Positions 39,296 to 52,900 of a stretch of 64,000 nucleotides of DNA are shown in pieces. The notes beneath the pieces were generated by a model. That model searched no databases and had not been told where the DNA came from. It saw only the letters and a list, made by a program, of their open reading frames with translations. Where the stretch lies: contig OY848919.1 in the NCBI GenBank assembly GCA_963693285.1, positions 12,085,461 to 12,149,460 of the forward strand, given 5' to 3'. The position numbers were made by a program, and so were the translations under genes. The stretch comes from Xestospongia muta. Its lineage: Eukaryota > Porifera > Demospongiae > Haplosclerida > Petrosiidae. Position 1 is the first letter of the stretch. Every line of letters begins with the position of its first letter.

Positions 39296-42200
39296 TCAGT
39301 TGCCAGGTGTAGACTTAAGGCTTTTCAGGAAAGACCCTATTTCGCCAAGCATACCCAAAACTGTAGTAGAGAAAATACAGCAGTGTCATAATAACCTATT
39401 ATATATATATTAAATTACAATTAACCTGATTGAAATTCATATATCTTTCCAAGAATTGAAATGATCTGTAAGAAAAGTATCACCATAAGTGCTGTAAAGA
39501 CTGTAAATCCTAAAGATGCAGAAATTAACAACCATCATAATAAATTTTATTAACACTCTGTATTAAAAATTAGATATAATATATATATATATATAATTGT
39601 ACCTTGTTTAGCTTCTTGTACCCAAACAACCAACAGTATTATTATGAGTACAATAATTAAAAATATTGCTATACCATGATCTGTAATGATATTATGTAAA
39701 TTCTGTTAAAACTTCAAAAGAGTACAGTTTACCTTTCAAGGGTCCAAATTTATAACAGAAATGAAAGGCAAGAAATCCAATAAAAATAAATATTGTAATT
39801 ATATAATTGTTTATAACATTTCAATAAAATAGCCAATAATTAGTATGTAGTGGTATACCTGTGACTACCTTCAAAATAATATTTGGTTCTGTTATCTGAT
39901 CTATAAAATGACAGAATTAGTATATGTAAGTGAACTTAATATATTATAACGAACGGCCAACAAATGTTTCATATTCTGCTTTATCATGAGTGTTCTGAAA
40001 TCTTATCCATGATTGCTGGACAAGACAGTTACTTGTATTATATTGCATTACTACAGTACCAGTGTTTGAATCATCTTCTGATGTCATCATTATCTGAAAT
40101 ATAATTGTTTAATTTATGAGTGTATCAATAAATAACATACATTTAATTGGTTCTTATCAATAATGTTCCAACAACCATTAAATTCTATTTCCAGAGATGC
40201 GTCAGTTCCATTCACTGATATTTTGCGAGGAATTGGGTTATCATCAGCTATAAATCCTTTTTTCAATATCTCCATTTTATTGTTCTAAAACATTAGCAAA
40301 TAATAATGAGATACCTATAGTATAAAAAACCTCATGTAGACGTTTTTGCTCTGGCTTGGAAACAAGGGCAAGTATCATCAAGGAAGGATTATTATCATCA
40401 CGAGCTTTTTGTCGGTAAAAGGACAGCAAATAATTAGCATTAATGTTGTTATCTCCAATGACTTTTACCTTGCTTAATTTAGTCAAATGAAATGTAATAA
40501 AGCTAGAGCATGGTTCAGTATAGCCTTTTATTATTTCCGTTTCTCCATCATCATTTTGGTGAAGAATAACAAGTGACTTAGCTTCTTCTTCAGTAGAGAT
40601 AACTGCATTATGCTTTAGTGTAATTGTTAATGGCTGTTGTAGTTTTTCGCTGACTCTCATTTCATAAGTTGGGGAAAAACTTTTATATCCTTTTGGGATC
40701 ATAAATTGATGAGAACGACGTGTAGACACCACTATATCAACGTTATGTCCCTTTGTAAAACTTCCAGGTTGTATATCCATTCTAAAAGAATCATCTGCCC
40801 ACTGTATTGTGTCTGCTGTTCCTCCGATGACATTCTTTTTAATGTAAGGTATAGTGATAGGAACTGCAATAGTTATAAAGTGAACACTAAAACAAGATTA
40901 TAATTGCAAAAATTCTATGCATTCATCATCTATCCATCCATTTATTATGTGTAGAAATTTTAGGACTTAGATTGCCAGCTTACCTTTCTTTACATCAGTA
41001 CTAGTAATAACAATTGCCAGTATTGCCATAATTATTGAAAAAAATATAATCCTCCATTTTCCTACATAATTAATAATATAATTAAAATTTATACAAGATT
41101 ACAATTGAAGAAATCATCCTATGACTGTTTTGGAATATACTGATTTAACAGTAAAGCATTGTCTTGAGCTACAAAGGTTGTATAATTAGCAGCAATGTCT
41201 GTGGAATACTATAGCTATAAAATGCTAGAAAAAGTGTCTGAGACACGAGCTAACACTACCAAGAAGGTTTAAGCGTGATCAGTCACACCCATTGTCATAG
41301 GATTTGTAGTTAGAGTTAATAAAATTTATTGACCTTTACTAATTTGATAATAGTAATATTACAAAAACAATTTTAAGACAATATTACAATTACTGTCTTG
41401 TTTCTCTACTAATACTTTATCAATAGCTATAGAACATAGCCATATATGGTATGTACTACTACCAGTACTATAGCTCACCTTTTCTCTCTTTGGTCAACTT
41501 CATCATATCTTGTTTCTCCATTAATACTTTATCAGTAGCTATAGAACATAACCATATATGGTATGTACTACTAACAGTATTATGGCTTACCTTCCTTCTC
41601 TCTGATCAACTTCTCAATCTCTTCTTGTTTCTCTACTAATACTTTATCAGTAGCTATAGAACATAACCATATATGGTATGTACCGCTAACAGTATTATAG
41701 CTTACCTTCCTTCTCTCTGGTTAACTTCTCAATCTCTTCTTCTTTCTCTACTAAAACTTTTTCAGTAGCTAAAGAACATAACCATATATGGTATGTACTA
41801 CTAACAGTATTATAGCTTACCTTCTTTCTCTCTGGTTAACTTCTTAATCTCTTCTTCTATCTCTACTACTTGCACTTTATCAGTAACTGTAGAGCATAAC
41901 CATATATATTAAGCACTACTAACAATACTATAGCTTACCTTCTTTTTTTCTGTTCAAATTGTCAATCTCTTCTTCTTTGTCATGTAATTCATTATCAGCA
42001 ATACCTATAGAACATACATAACCATATATGGTATAAACTAGCAACATTACTAACAATATTTTAACAGTGATGAGCTATTCTAAATTTATTCCCTATGTAT
42101 ATATTGTTGTGACCAGTATTATAATATTAAAATGAGTCAGCACATACCAAGTTGATCGATTGTCTCTTTCCCTTTCCATTGCGTTGTCAATGATATTGGT

Positions 42201-45200
42201 CTCTTTAGTATCTTTATCTCCTGTTCATTATTTTCAATCGGTTTTTTCATCTTCCTTTCTCTCATCATCATTTCATCCAACATCTGCTTTGATGTCTCTA
42301 CAATTTAATATACAAATGTATATTATTTTTTGTATAATTGACTGAAAGTAATCTATAGGGTTGCTCTAAATCAATCTTGTAAAATAGATACAGGTTAATG
42401 AGATAACAGCAATCATAATAGTATCATTGCTACATATAGGTGTAACAATAAGTACATTAGCTCGGAACTAACAGCTTTATTATTTAAGGTGACAAACAAT
42501 ATGTCATCCCATTCCAACTGTAGCTATGACATGATCGCTGTATTGCGATGTATGAAATCTATAGTATTTTAAATCTTTAATATCTCTATCATGTTATATA
42601 GCATGAGGGATTACACTGTTGCAATTGGTGATGTCTTTTAAAACATTCATTTTATTCTACCAGAAGACAAAGCTAGCACTAGTTAATTTGTTGGTATGCA
42701 TGATATCCCCATTATCTTGTTTCAAGACTATACATGTTATTTATTTGATCTCAATTGTTATACTGTCTAAGCTGATTAATCATTAAAAGCAATATCAACA
42801 GAAAGAAGACCAAGATTATTGAGAGACTCTAACAAGTTTTAGAGATATTTACTGTTTTAGCCAGTACATTATAAAGAAGTCTGACAAAAGCATAGCTATA
42901 ATGTCTTCTCATTAATTTTAAAATAACATCTCCTTAAAAACATTAGATCTGCAAACTATATCACAAAGATATTCTATTACTACTTATTATAAGATCATAT
43001 ATTTTTGACAGAAACCTGCATGACAACTTGAATTTTCCCCTCTTTATCTGAACCTACATGCGTTACTAAATAATTTGTTATAAATCCAATGTGTCAATAG
43101 TTGCAGCACAAATTAAGAGAAGCACAGAGAATTATAATAGAGAGAGATGCTCTTGGATACACTTTTAAGGGCTTGATCATAAGGACCTGTCATAGTAAAG
43201 CTAATAAGGTCTTGTTATATGTCACTCTTGTAATGTGTATGAACATAGCTAGCTTGTTAGTTATCAATGTAACTAATAGCATGTTAGCAACAGATGTGGT
43301 GCAATACTTTGCCATGACAACATTATAGAAACATTGAGCATGTTTGGTTTAATGGCTTGTTTTCAGTGCTTCAGTTTAGAGAGCTACAATACTCTGAAAC
43401 TACATTATAAGAATCTGGGACAGAAGCGCTTTGTATAACTGTACTTTAAAGTCTAATTTATTTGGCTTCCAAGATAAAGTTTTATTGCTTGTGCTCCTAC
43501 ACTATAAGTACATACAAAACATACATATGGAATATATAATATAATGTCAGTGTATTATATTTAGATTAAAACAATCTCTAACTTTACTGGAGTAGCAACA
43601 AACTCTTGAACTTACTTAGACATTCTATTAGTAAAATAAAATGCTTTTCAGTTATTGTCTCTTCAATAGGTTTTCTAACAACATCATCCAGACTTTTATC
43701 ATTTGGTGGTGATTGACCTATAAGTGAAATAATATTTCTTCATTAATTTATCTCATATGATGTATCAGTAAGATACTTTGGCAAGGCTATCAAACCAATA
43801 ACTAATTTAACATACTTTCAGTTTGAGAAAGTGAGTGCTTATCATATGAAGGTACTTTTTGTTGAGGTACGCTGTTATCTGTTGATGAGTCTTGATGTGT
43901 TGATATCTTTTTAGATTTTGGATAAAGCTGAGAATCGTTATCTTTAATCGGAACATGTAACTGTAGTATGTCAGTATGTAGGCCTAAATTAATCATCAGA
44001 TATAATCATATAATATAATTATAATAATTGATTACTTTTCAATTTCTCCATCAATTGACTGATCCTTGTATCTCTCGTCCTTAGTTGTAAAGTTAGTGAC
44101 ATTATCATCTCTTGTAGTCTTTTTATCTCTTTTTGTTTCTCTACTAATACTTTATCAGTAGCTAGGGAAAATTAACCATATTATATGATATGTATTATAC
44201 TATAACAGTATTATAGCTTACCTTCTTTATACCTTTTTAACTCTTCTATTTCTAACGTCTTTGCCTTGCTCTTTTTAGATTCGAGTTCTAATTTCATACT
44301 TAGTTCTGACTCAGAATTGTCTTTCTCTGATATTTGTGATGTTAGTGATAATCTTTTCTCCTCTAGTGTAACAATCTCTTTTTGTTTGTCTTTAAAGAAC
44401 AATTGTATATGGTATGTAATACTAACAACAGTACTATAGCTCACCTTCTTTCTCTCTGGTCAACTTCTCAATCTCTTCTTGTTTCTCTACTAATACTTTA
44501 TCAGTAACTATATAACATAACCATATATGGTATGTACTACTAACAGTACTATAGCTCACCTTGTTCCTCTCTGGTCAACTTCTCTATCTCTTCTTGTTTC
44601 TCTACTAATATTTCATCAGTAGCTTTAGAACATAACTATATATGGTATGTACTACTAACAGTATTATAGCTTACCTTCCTTCTCTCTGGTTAACTTCTCA
44701 ATCTCTTCTTGTTTCTCTACTAATACTTTATCAGTAGCTATAGAACATAACCATATATGGTATGTACTACTAACAGTACAATAGTTAACCTTCTTTCTCT
44801 GTGGTCAACATCTCATCAATCTCTTTTTGTTTCTCTATAGAAGGTAACCATATATGGTATGTCTACTAACAGTACTATAGCTCACCTTTTTTATCTAATA
44901 GTTGTAAACTTAGAGTTGTTATTTTCTCCTGGAGTATCTCTATCTCTTCTTGTTTCTTTACTAACACTTTATCAGTAGCTATAGAACATAACCATATATG
45001 GTATGTACCACTAACAGTACTATAGCTTACCTTCTTTCTCTCTGGTCAACTTGTCGATCTCTTCTTGTTCGTCTATAAAACATAACCATAATATCATATG
45101 TACTTTAAAAGTATTATAAAAATTTCTCTTTGGTGTTGATGTTTATAAGCAAAATAAACCCATAGCTCATATTTCTCATTAACATCAAAGAGAAACCATC

Positions 45201-46098
45201 TAATTAAAATACAGGTAACACATTTTCTGGAATAATAATTAATTAGTAATACATCCAGACTAGAGATTACTTATATGTTACATACAAATATAATGGTTAA
45301 TATGCTACATACCTTTGTTTCTAAATGTCACAACACCTTCATTAGCTGTATATAAAAGGTCACATTGCATTTTCTCAGCAACAAATTTGAACACTTCTAG
45401 TTTTCTTAAAGAATTAATTAATTTAGTTAATAACTGGGGCTGGAACTTGATAGAAGACATAAGCCCTCTCATTAGAAGTTGACCCTTTTCCATATCTGAT
45501 TTTCGACTGTCATCTGTAACACTATTAAAACATTCCAGACTAATAAGACGAGTACTAAACAGCTCAGGTGCTAGAACTAATCTGTTAGCGGAAACAGAGA
45601 CAAGACGTGACAACTCAGCATAATGTGTTATAAACACTTCTACTGGTGAGGATTGTGGACCTAAGGAATTGAAAGAACTCAGTGGTTATATACAAATATT
45701 GATGGGCATACGCTACAGAGATATAGCTAGTCACATCTGTTACACTCACCTTGATAGTGATCTAGTGGTATGGTGGTAATAAGGTTTTCTTGTACTTTTG
45801 AAGCTAGATAGTGTTCATTAGCTTTTGACAGGGCAACAATTACTTTATCCCAGGTAGCATAAGAGTCAACTTTGAGCCATTGTGAGAAGAGAGCCAATTT
45901 TCTAAGATCAAGTGAGGGATAATCATTTTCAATCCTCTTTATCATTGCTGATGATATTTTTGGTAGAAAAATAGCAAATTTTTGCCACTCTACTAATGGT
46001 CCAGTTAGTTCCATTAATTTAGACTCAGTAGGTCTGTTAGACAGTCTAGGATTATCTACTGGTAGAGTAGTAGTACAACTTGTAGGATTGTCAGACAT
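39296..46098 (-). CDS. Full-length Death / CARD-like / coiled-coil / TM / ZU5-like / TM protein (locus 2)
   Basis: The Death exon is 45750-46098 (LVEWQKFAIFLPKISSAMI, WLKVDSYATWDKVIVAL). The CARD-like exon is 45313-45660 (VEVFITHYAELSRLVSVSA). Stalk exons run from 45077 to about 43620, including a long one at about 44222-44388, with another group from 42303 to 41400. Then come the membrane helix exon near 41065-40985, ZU5-like exon 40331-40863 (IGGTADTIQWADDSF), UPA-like exons near 40286-40140 and 40094-39958, a linker, helix exons near 39678 and 39510, and the terminal exon ending STPGN at 39296. All inspected joins keep frame. A helix exon near 39740-39820 has lost its acceptor AG and is probably skipped. 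It is paralogous to 24056-33891. A membrane-linked death-fold signalling role is inferred from domains only. Confidence 0.75.
45123..45195. repeat. Short inverted repeat (hairpin), copy 2
   Basis: Arms tttctctttggtgttgatg and cattaacatcaaagagaaa enclose about 35 bp. They pair fully if two G-U pairs are allowed in RNA. The position between the CARD exon and the first stalk exon equals that of copy 1 at 30795-30876. Confidence 0.55.
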
Positions 46099-46257
46099 TG
46101 TGATAACAATACTGAGATCTTCACGAGCTTAATAGTATATGAAGTATATCACATAATGAACACCTTTAATATTCTTTTTGCTCCACCTCTCAAATGTGTA
46201 AACCTGCAATGCTATGACAAAATCGATGTCGTGTTATGACAAGGACAAACCATACTG

Positions 46258-46280
46258 TACACTCCCTTTTATATGACCTT
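46258..46280 (-). promoter_or_regulatory. TATA box region of Death-domain gene 2
   Basis: GGTCATATAAAAGGGAGTGT on the minus strand, about 165 bp upstream of the ATG at 46098. It is the counterpart of the element at 34045-34075. Confidence 0.5.
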
Positions 46281-46439
46281 ACACATTGTTTACAAAATTT
46301 TATATTACATTTGATATAAATATGAACATACAGATAATAATACATAATCAAACATCTGTACTCTGTGCATTGTGACATTGTACTTGTTCAAACCATGCGC
46401 ACATGATGTGTGAAAAGTTAGTCTTTTGAGATAAAAATA

Positions 46440-46860
46440 GATGGCAAACTACTAGTACACTATGAGAACTATTTTATTAAAAGCCATTTGGTAACATGCT
46501 AGTGAATATTTTGACTGACTGAGGATCATCCAGTCTTGTTAATAGGTAGGAAAGTTAGGAAAGGAGCAGAGTATCAGCTTCATTTGAGATTAACAATCAT
46601 GTTATATACTAACACCAAGTTATGACATTGTGTTATAACAATTGTATACATTTGTGCAGTTAAATTTTGACTTGGTGTGTATGTATTCAAGGTTTAAACA
46701 AGATTACTCTAGTGCCTTATAGCGAAATAGTAGTGATGAGATTTGTAGACTTTGATGTCTAAAAGGAGAAACACACATGTACCAATACCATGTTAGATAA
46801 CAAGTTATTATGGCCATTGTAATAACACATTATATTGTTTTAACCAAATAAGTGACTATA
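46440..46860. other. Upstream flank of Death-domain gene 2
   Basis: 46465-46585 matches 34260-34380. The remainder to 46860 shows no gene. Confidence 0.5.
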
Positions 46861-48470
46861 TCCTAATTCTTCTGCACAGCTGCTATGAGTGGTAATGTGA
46901 TATAGTTGTGCACTAACTCTCTTGTACATTTCATATAACAGTGTATTATGTTACATGTTAGTATAATATTATTATTGTACCTACATATAAAATTACACAT
47001 CAGTTTATTAGATGTAAACATCATATAGTGTTATCAATGAGGGGAGTGTACACTAACCATATAATGTTCATAGAGTGGGCTAGTTATTATCTATAACTCA
47101 TCCCAGTTTTGACATACTCACCAGATGTTCAATTGTTGCTTTTCATTTTTAGCAGTGGGCATATTTACCAGTATATATATGTGTGTATTATAGTGTAAAT
47201 TAAATACAATGGCAAATATAATATACAATTCTTTAGTCTTACTTATAAGATAATATACTGATATAGTCTTGCCACATTGCAGCATTAGCTGAGTTTGATG
47301 TAGGAGCTATATCATATATATATTGTATCATTGTATCTTCATTAAGTCTATAATAATAACAGCAACAATAGAGAGGAGATACTGACATAGAACAATAATG
47401 ATAATATTAATTAAAAACAACACTGAACAATGGCCAATTCTCTACAACATAAAGATACAAAATTGAAATAATGATTCTGTGAACACAAGATACAAGTAAG
47501 AATGTTCATAGAATTCTTTTTACCCACTACCTCAGCCTGAGTGGTGTCATTGAAGTTAAGTAGCTTGTTAATATAACTAATGAATCGTTATATATAAAAC
47601 TATTAAAGGATCTCCTTTATTAGGTGTAGTAAGAATGAATAGAGATATAGAAATGTCATATTATAATTAAATGTCTTACAAGTTTTGTTGACATAATTTA
47701 GTCTGTCCATCACTACTAGCAAATGGATATATACTAAATGGTACAATGGTCATTTTATCCTGAAATTTGAAATAATATCAATACTGTTATTATTATTGTC
47801 ATTAATCCATCCATCTATCCATTCATACCTAATACTACTAAAAGCACTAATTACTTCACCTCCTTGACAGTCCATTCTAAACTGTCTCTTGAAATATAAT
47901 CACATGATATTAATTGTTGGACACTAAACTCATTAACTGGTTGACAAACATATATCTGGTAAATTAAATAATTAATATTAGAGTGTGTCATAATGTAACC
48001 ATGTGTGTATTTGTTACCATAGTAACATGTATTAACAATTTATTGTACATGACATACAAGCTTTAAATTAACACATCAAAGACAACACTAATAATGTTAT
48101 CAAAACTATCTTAGAGACATCATTAGTGGTATTTTCAAAATTGGTGTTACCTTTAATAGAGAATTGATGATTTAGCTGTCATTAATCTCATCAACCACTC
48201 TCTGTTATTTCAAATATTGCAGATCATGAGTTAGATGAAAAGTAGTCACATTTACTGATTAAATAATTGAATTATGACTTTAGCATGCACTTTCTTAACA
48301 GTAACATTAGCTGCTAATGAACGAAGTTATGCTAGGTAATTGTAGTTATGACAAGTTTGTGTTCCCTCATAGATATAAATATAACAACAAAGAAATAAAT
48401 GAATTGATGTATCCTTATTTTATAATATAACAACTCTGCTTAATGAATAGTGAAGAGAGAGTATACTGGT
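46860..48470. repeat. Block Y copy 2 followed by block X copy 5
   Basis: Y landmarks are gtgtacactaaccat, the LNEDTMIQYIYDIAPTSNS frame near 47265-47345, and VPFSIYPFASSDGQTK near 47690-47760. The putative start exon (MDCQGGEVISAFSSI at about 47834-47876) has a one-base deletion at its donor side relative to copies 3 and 4. X copy 5 (47975-48470) has lost the minisatellite and the segment around it. Confidence 0.65.
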
Positions 48471-48699
48471 AGGACTTTGTTCCAAATTTATAGATAATAT
48501 ATTGAAAATTGTGCATGTGTGATTAATAATTACATCATTGAATTTACTGGCAAACAGTATTTATTAAAAATATCATAAAAGATAATAAGTCCAACTACAC
48601 AACACACACAATAGTATCATTTTTAGCTATACGTATAAGTACTTATGTTTACAAAGTACAGGCAGTTGTATATAATAGTCTTTTTTATTTATGAATCAT

Positions 48700-49305
48700 C
48701 TTGATTTATCAGTTGCCAGGTATAAGACTTCTCAGAAAAGACCCTATTTCACCAATTATATCCAAAACTATAGTAGAGAAAATACAACAGTGCCATAATA
48801 ATCTAATGTATATATTAATATTATTACAATTAACCTGATGGAAATTCATATATCTTTCCAAGAATTGAAATGATCTGAAAGAAAAGTGTCACCAAAAGTG
48901 CTGTAAAGACTGTAAATCCTAAAGATGCAGAAATTAACAAACATCATAATAAATTCTATTAACACTCTGTATTAAAAATGATATATATAATAAAGTATAC
49001 CTTGTGTAGCTTCATGTTTCCAAACAACCAACAGTATTATTATGAATGCAATAATTAAAACTATTGCTATACAATGATCTGCAATGATATTATGTAAATT
49101 CTGTTAAAGCTTCAAAAGAGTACAGTTTACCTTTCATAGGTCCAAATTTAATTACAACAGAGACAAAGAGCAAGAAATCCAATAAAAAATAAATATTGTA
49201 ATTATATATTGTTTACGACGTTTCAATAAAATAGCCAATAAATACTATATAGTAGTATACCTTTGACTGCCTTCAAAATATTATTTGGTTGTGTTATCTG
49301 ATCTC
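48700..49305 (-). pseudogene. Orphan 3' half of a ZU5 gene
   Basis: Contains a terminal exon (VLDIIGEIGSFLRSLIPGN and a stop), two helix exons near 48935-48838 and 49078-49003, a third helix exon near 49220-49130 whose acceptor AG is lost, and the linker exon to about 49305. Upstream the gene is cut off exactly where block Z begins (gatctcttacagtacttac). No ZU5 exon is attached. It is a duplication remnant with a clean breakpoint. Confidence 0.65.
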
Positions 49306-49307
49306 TT

Positions 49308-49870
49308 ACAGTACTTACAATATATGTTCAGTTTGTATACTATGTATATTGAAGCTGTGCTTTTTAAAATTGTACTTGTAGTATTTATTAGACAGTCAAT
49401 ACCACTGTAGTATGTAGTAAGCTAATAAATTAACATTAACTTGTATATTATACTTGGCTGGTAGCTAATAGAATGTGTCTATGTTTTAATGAAGATCACC
49501 TAGATAACAAATGTGAAAATTATAATGTATATGTTAGTCTATTACATTGCATCATTAAAAGATGTTCATGTTAACTGTTACCTCCCCCTCTCTATCTTTC
49601 TCTGTTCACCATCATGTTCATATGCTAGTCCAATCATGAAAATATTCCTTATGCTCTTTCTCTCGATTATTTCCTTTTGATTTGATATCCAATTTCCAGA
49701 CAACAGCTATGAAAATGATCAGCGATTGTTATGTAGCCTTGGATTTACCAGCAAAAAAAAATTAATCAAACAGCAATAAATGTTCCTACACTACAAGTAC
49801 ACACATACAATATATACATACACAATATATAATATAATTTCAGCATTTTATAGTTATAGCTATAGTTTTA
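49308..49870. repeat. Block Z copy 2
   Basis: Counterpart of 10020-10680. The plus-strand exon-like frame after tttgatatccaatttccag is open in this copy (DNSYENDQRLLCSLGFTSKK). It carries stops in the copies at 10.56, 61.25 and 63.9 kb. The block lies directly downstream of the gene ending at 49920. Confidence 0.65.
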
Positions 49871-49919
49871 AGACTGCTGTATAAAATGGAATTTCTTATT
49901 CATGGATCTTTTGGATTTA

Positions 49920-52900
49920 TTAATTGGCTGCTAATAAGCCTTTCAAGAAAGTTCCAACTTGGTCAATACTATTCAAAACAGCTGTAGTAAAGAAAAAGCA
50001 AATTGCCATAATTTATTTTAAATATTATAATTATAATTAACCTTCTAAATATCCATATTTCTTTAAAAGAACCACAATGAGCACAATGAAAACAAATAGA
50101 AGAACTGCTGTCAAAGCTGCATGTAAATTATATAAAGATGAAGAAATGAACAACTATTATATAAACTTTATGTTTTTATTAACATCTTGTATATTAAAAA
50201 ATCAACATATACCTTGTATAGCTTCAAGAAACCATAAAACAAATAGTATTATCATGAGCACAATAATGATAAATATTCCTGTACAATGACCTGCAATGAT
50301 ATTTTGCTAAAAGTTTCAAAGAGAACAATTTACCTTTCAAAGGTCCAAAATTGCAGCAGAAATAAAGGACAACAAGTCCAATTAAAGATATAGCAATCAA
50401 TATAATTATAAGTGTACAGTTGTCTAAACTCTCCAGTAAAGTAGTCAACAAATATTATATAGTAGTTTACCTTTGAATTTCTTCAAAATATTATCCTGCA
50501 ACTTTGGTTGTATTATCTGATCTATTAAATAGAAGAATTAGCATCTAAGTCAACTTTAAATTATAACTTACGATTAACAAATGTTTCATATTCTGTTTCA
50601 TCATGTGTGTTACAAAATGTTATCTTTGATTGCTGGACAAGACAATTATTACTTGTATTATACTGCATTACTACACTACCAGTGTTTGAATCATCTTCTG
50701 GTGTCAACTTTACCTGAAATATAATTGTTTAATTTATATGTCTATCAATAAATAACATACAATTAATTGGTTCTTATCAGTAATATTCCAACAACCAAAG
50801 GGCTTTATTTCAAGTGATACATCAGTTCCATTCACTACTAACTTGAGAGGGATTGGGTTATCATCAGCTACCCATTCATGTTTCAACAACTTCTCTCTCT
50901 GATTCTAAATAAAGCAATAACACTTAATTATAATAAAATATTGTATAAAAACCTCATGTCTTGGCTTTAATTGGGAAACAAGGGCAACTATCTTCAAGTA
51001 AGGATTACTATCATGATCATCACTAACTTTTTGCCGGTAAAAGGACAACAAATATTTAGTATTAATGTCATCAGGTCCAGCAACTGCTACAGAACTAAAT
51101 TCATTCAATTTAAATGTAATAAAGCTATAGTTTGGTTCAGTATAGCCATGAAGTATTTCCATTTCTCCCTCGTCACTTTGGTGAAGAATAACAAGTGACT
51201 TAGCTTCTTCTTCAGTAGAGATAACTGCATTATGTTTTAATGTAAGTGTCAATGGTTGTTGAGACTTTTCACTGACTCTTATTTCATAAGTTTGAGAAAA
51301 ATGTTTATATCCCTTGGGGATCACAAATTGATGAGAATGACGTATGGAAACTAATATATCAACAATATGTCCCTTTGTAAAACTTTCAGGTTGTATATCC
51401 ATTCTAAAAGAATCATCTAGATCTGGCCACTGGATTATGTCTGCTGTTCCTCCGATGACATTCTTTTTAATGTAAAGTATATCTATAGGAATTAGAATTG
51501 TTTAATTAAGTGTACAATTAAAATAATGTTTAAAAGTCTGTCATCAAATTCTTCTGTGCACTCATTATCTATCCATCCATTCATCATGTGTATAAATTCT
51601 ACAGTTTAACTTGTTTACCTTCTTTTACATGTACATCTTTGAACCAAGCAACAACAATTGCCAGTAGTAGAACAATTAAAAAGGCTATGATCATCCACAT
51701 TCCTACATAATAAATATTATAATATAAATTTAATAAGCAATATAAGTGTACAAATAAAATCTCGCATATTCTATGATATGCTGCATTATAAAGTAGTAAT
51801 AACTCATCCTACATAATTTTTGCATATATAAATAAAATCACATATAGGAATGTATCAAGTCCAAGAACTAATACTATATGATAAGTACTACTAACAGTAC
51901 TATCAATAGTAGATAAGAGGGAAGAGAGTATCCAATGTCACATAGTACTATATAGAAACACTATGTGGAAAGTAACATGACATGCATGAGCCATTCTTCC
52001 ATAAATCAGTACATAATCTCAATGTAAATTCTCATAGTGACATCATGGAAAAAGTATAATGTAACACTAGATACTCTCTTTCCTCTTATCTACTCTTAGT
52101 ACTATAGCTTACTTTTTTTATGTTTGGTCAACTTCTTAATCTCTTCTTGTTTCTCTACTAATACTTTATCAGTAGCTATAGAACATAACCATATATGGTA
52201 TGTACTACTAACAGTAATATAGCTTACTTTCTTTCTCTCTGGTCAACGTATCAATCTCATTTTTTTTCTCTACATAACATAACCATATATAGTATGTACT
52301 ACTAACAGTATAGCTTACCTTCTTTCTCTTTTGTTAGCTTTTCAATCCCTTCTTGTTTCTCTACTAATACTTTATCAGTAGCTATAGCATAACCATGTAT
52401 GGTAAGTATACTAGTAGAATTATAGCTTACTTTCTTTCTCTCTGGTCAATGTATCATTCTCATTTTTTTTCTCTACATAACATAACCATATATGGTATGT
52501 ACTACTAGTAGTATTATAGCTTACCTTCTTTTTCTCTGGTCAATTTATCAATGTTTTTTTGTTTGTCTACAGAATATAACCATATATAGTATGTACTACT
52601 AACAATATCTAATACTTACCATCTCTCTCTTTTTTTAACTGCTCAATATATTCTTCATTTGCAATAGAACATAACCATATATGGTATGTACTACTAGTAG
52701 TATTATAGATTACCTTCTTTCTCTCTGGTCAACTTATCAATGTTTTTTTGTTTGTCTACAGAATATAACCATATATGGTATGTACTACTAGCACTATCTA
52801 ATACTTACCATCTCTCTCTTCTTTTAACTGCTCAATATATTCTTCATTTGCAATAGAACATAACCATATATGGTATGTACTACTAGTAGTATTATAGATT

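Noticed and set aside
43101..43328. Plus-strand frame of 75 codons in a long intron of locus 2
   Set aside because: The homologous intron of locus 1 (28.9-29.9 kb) does not preserve it.
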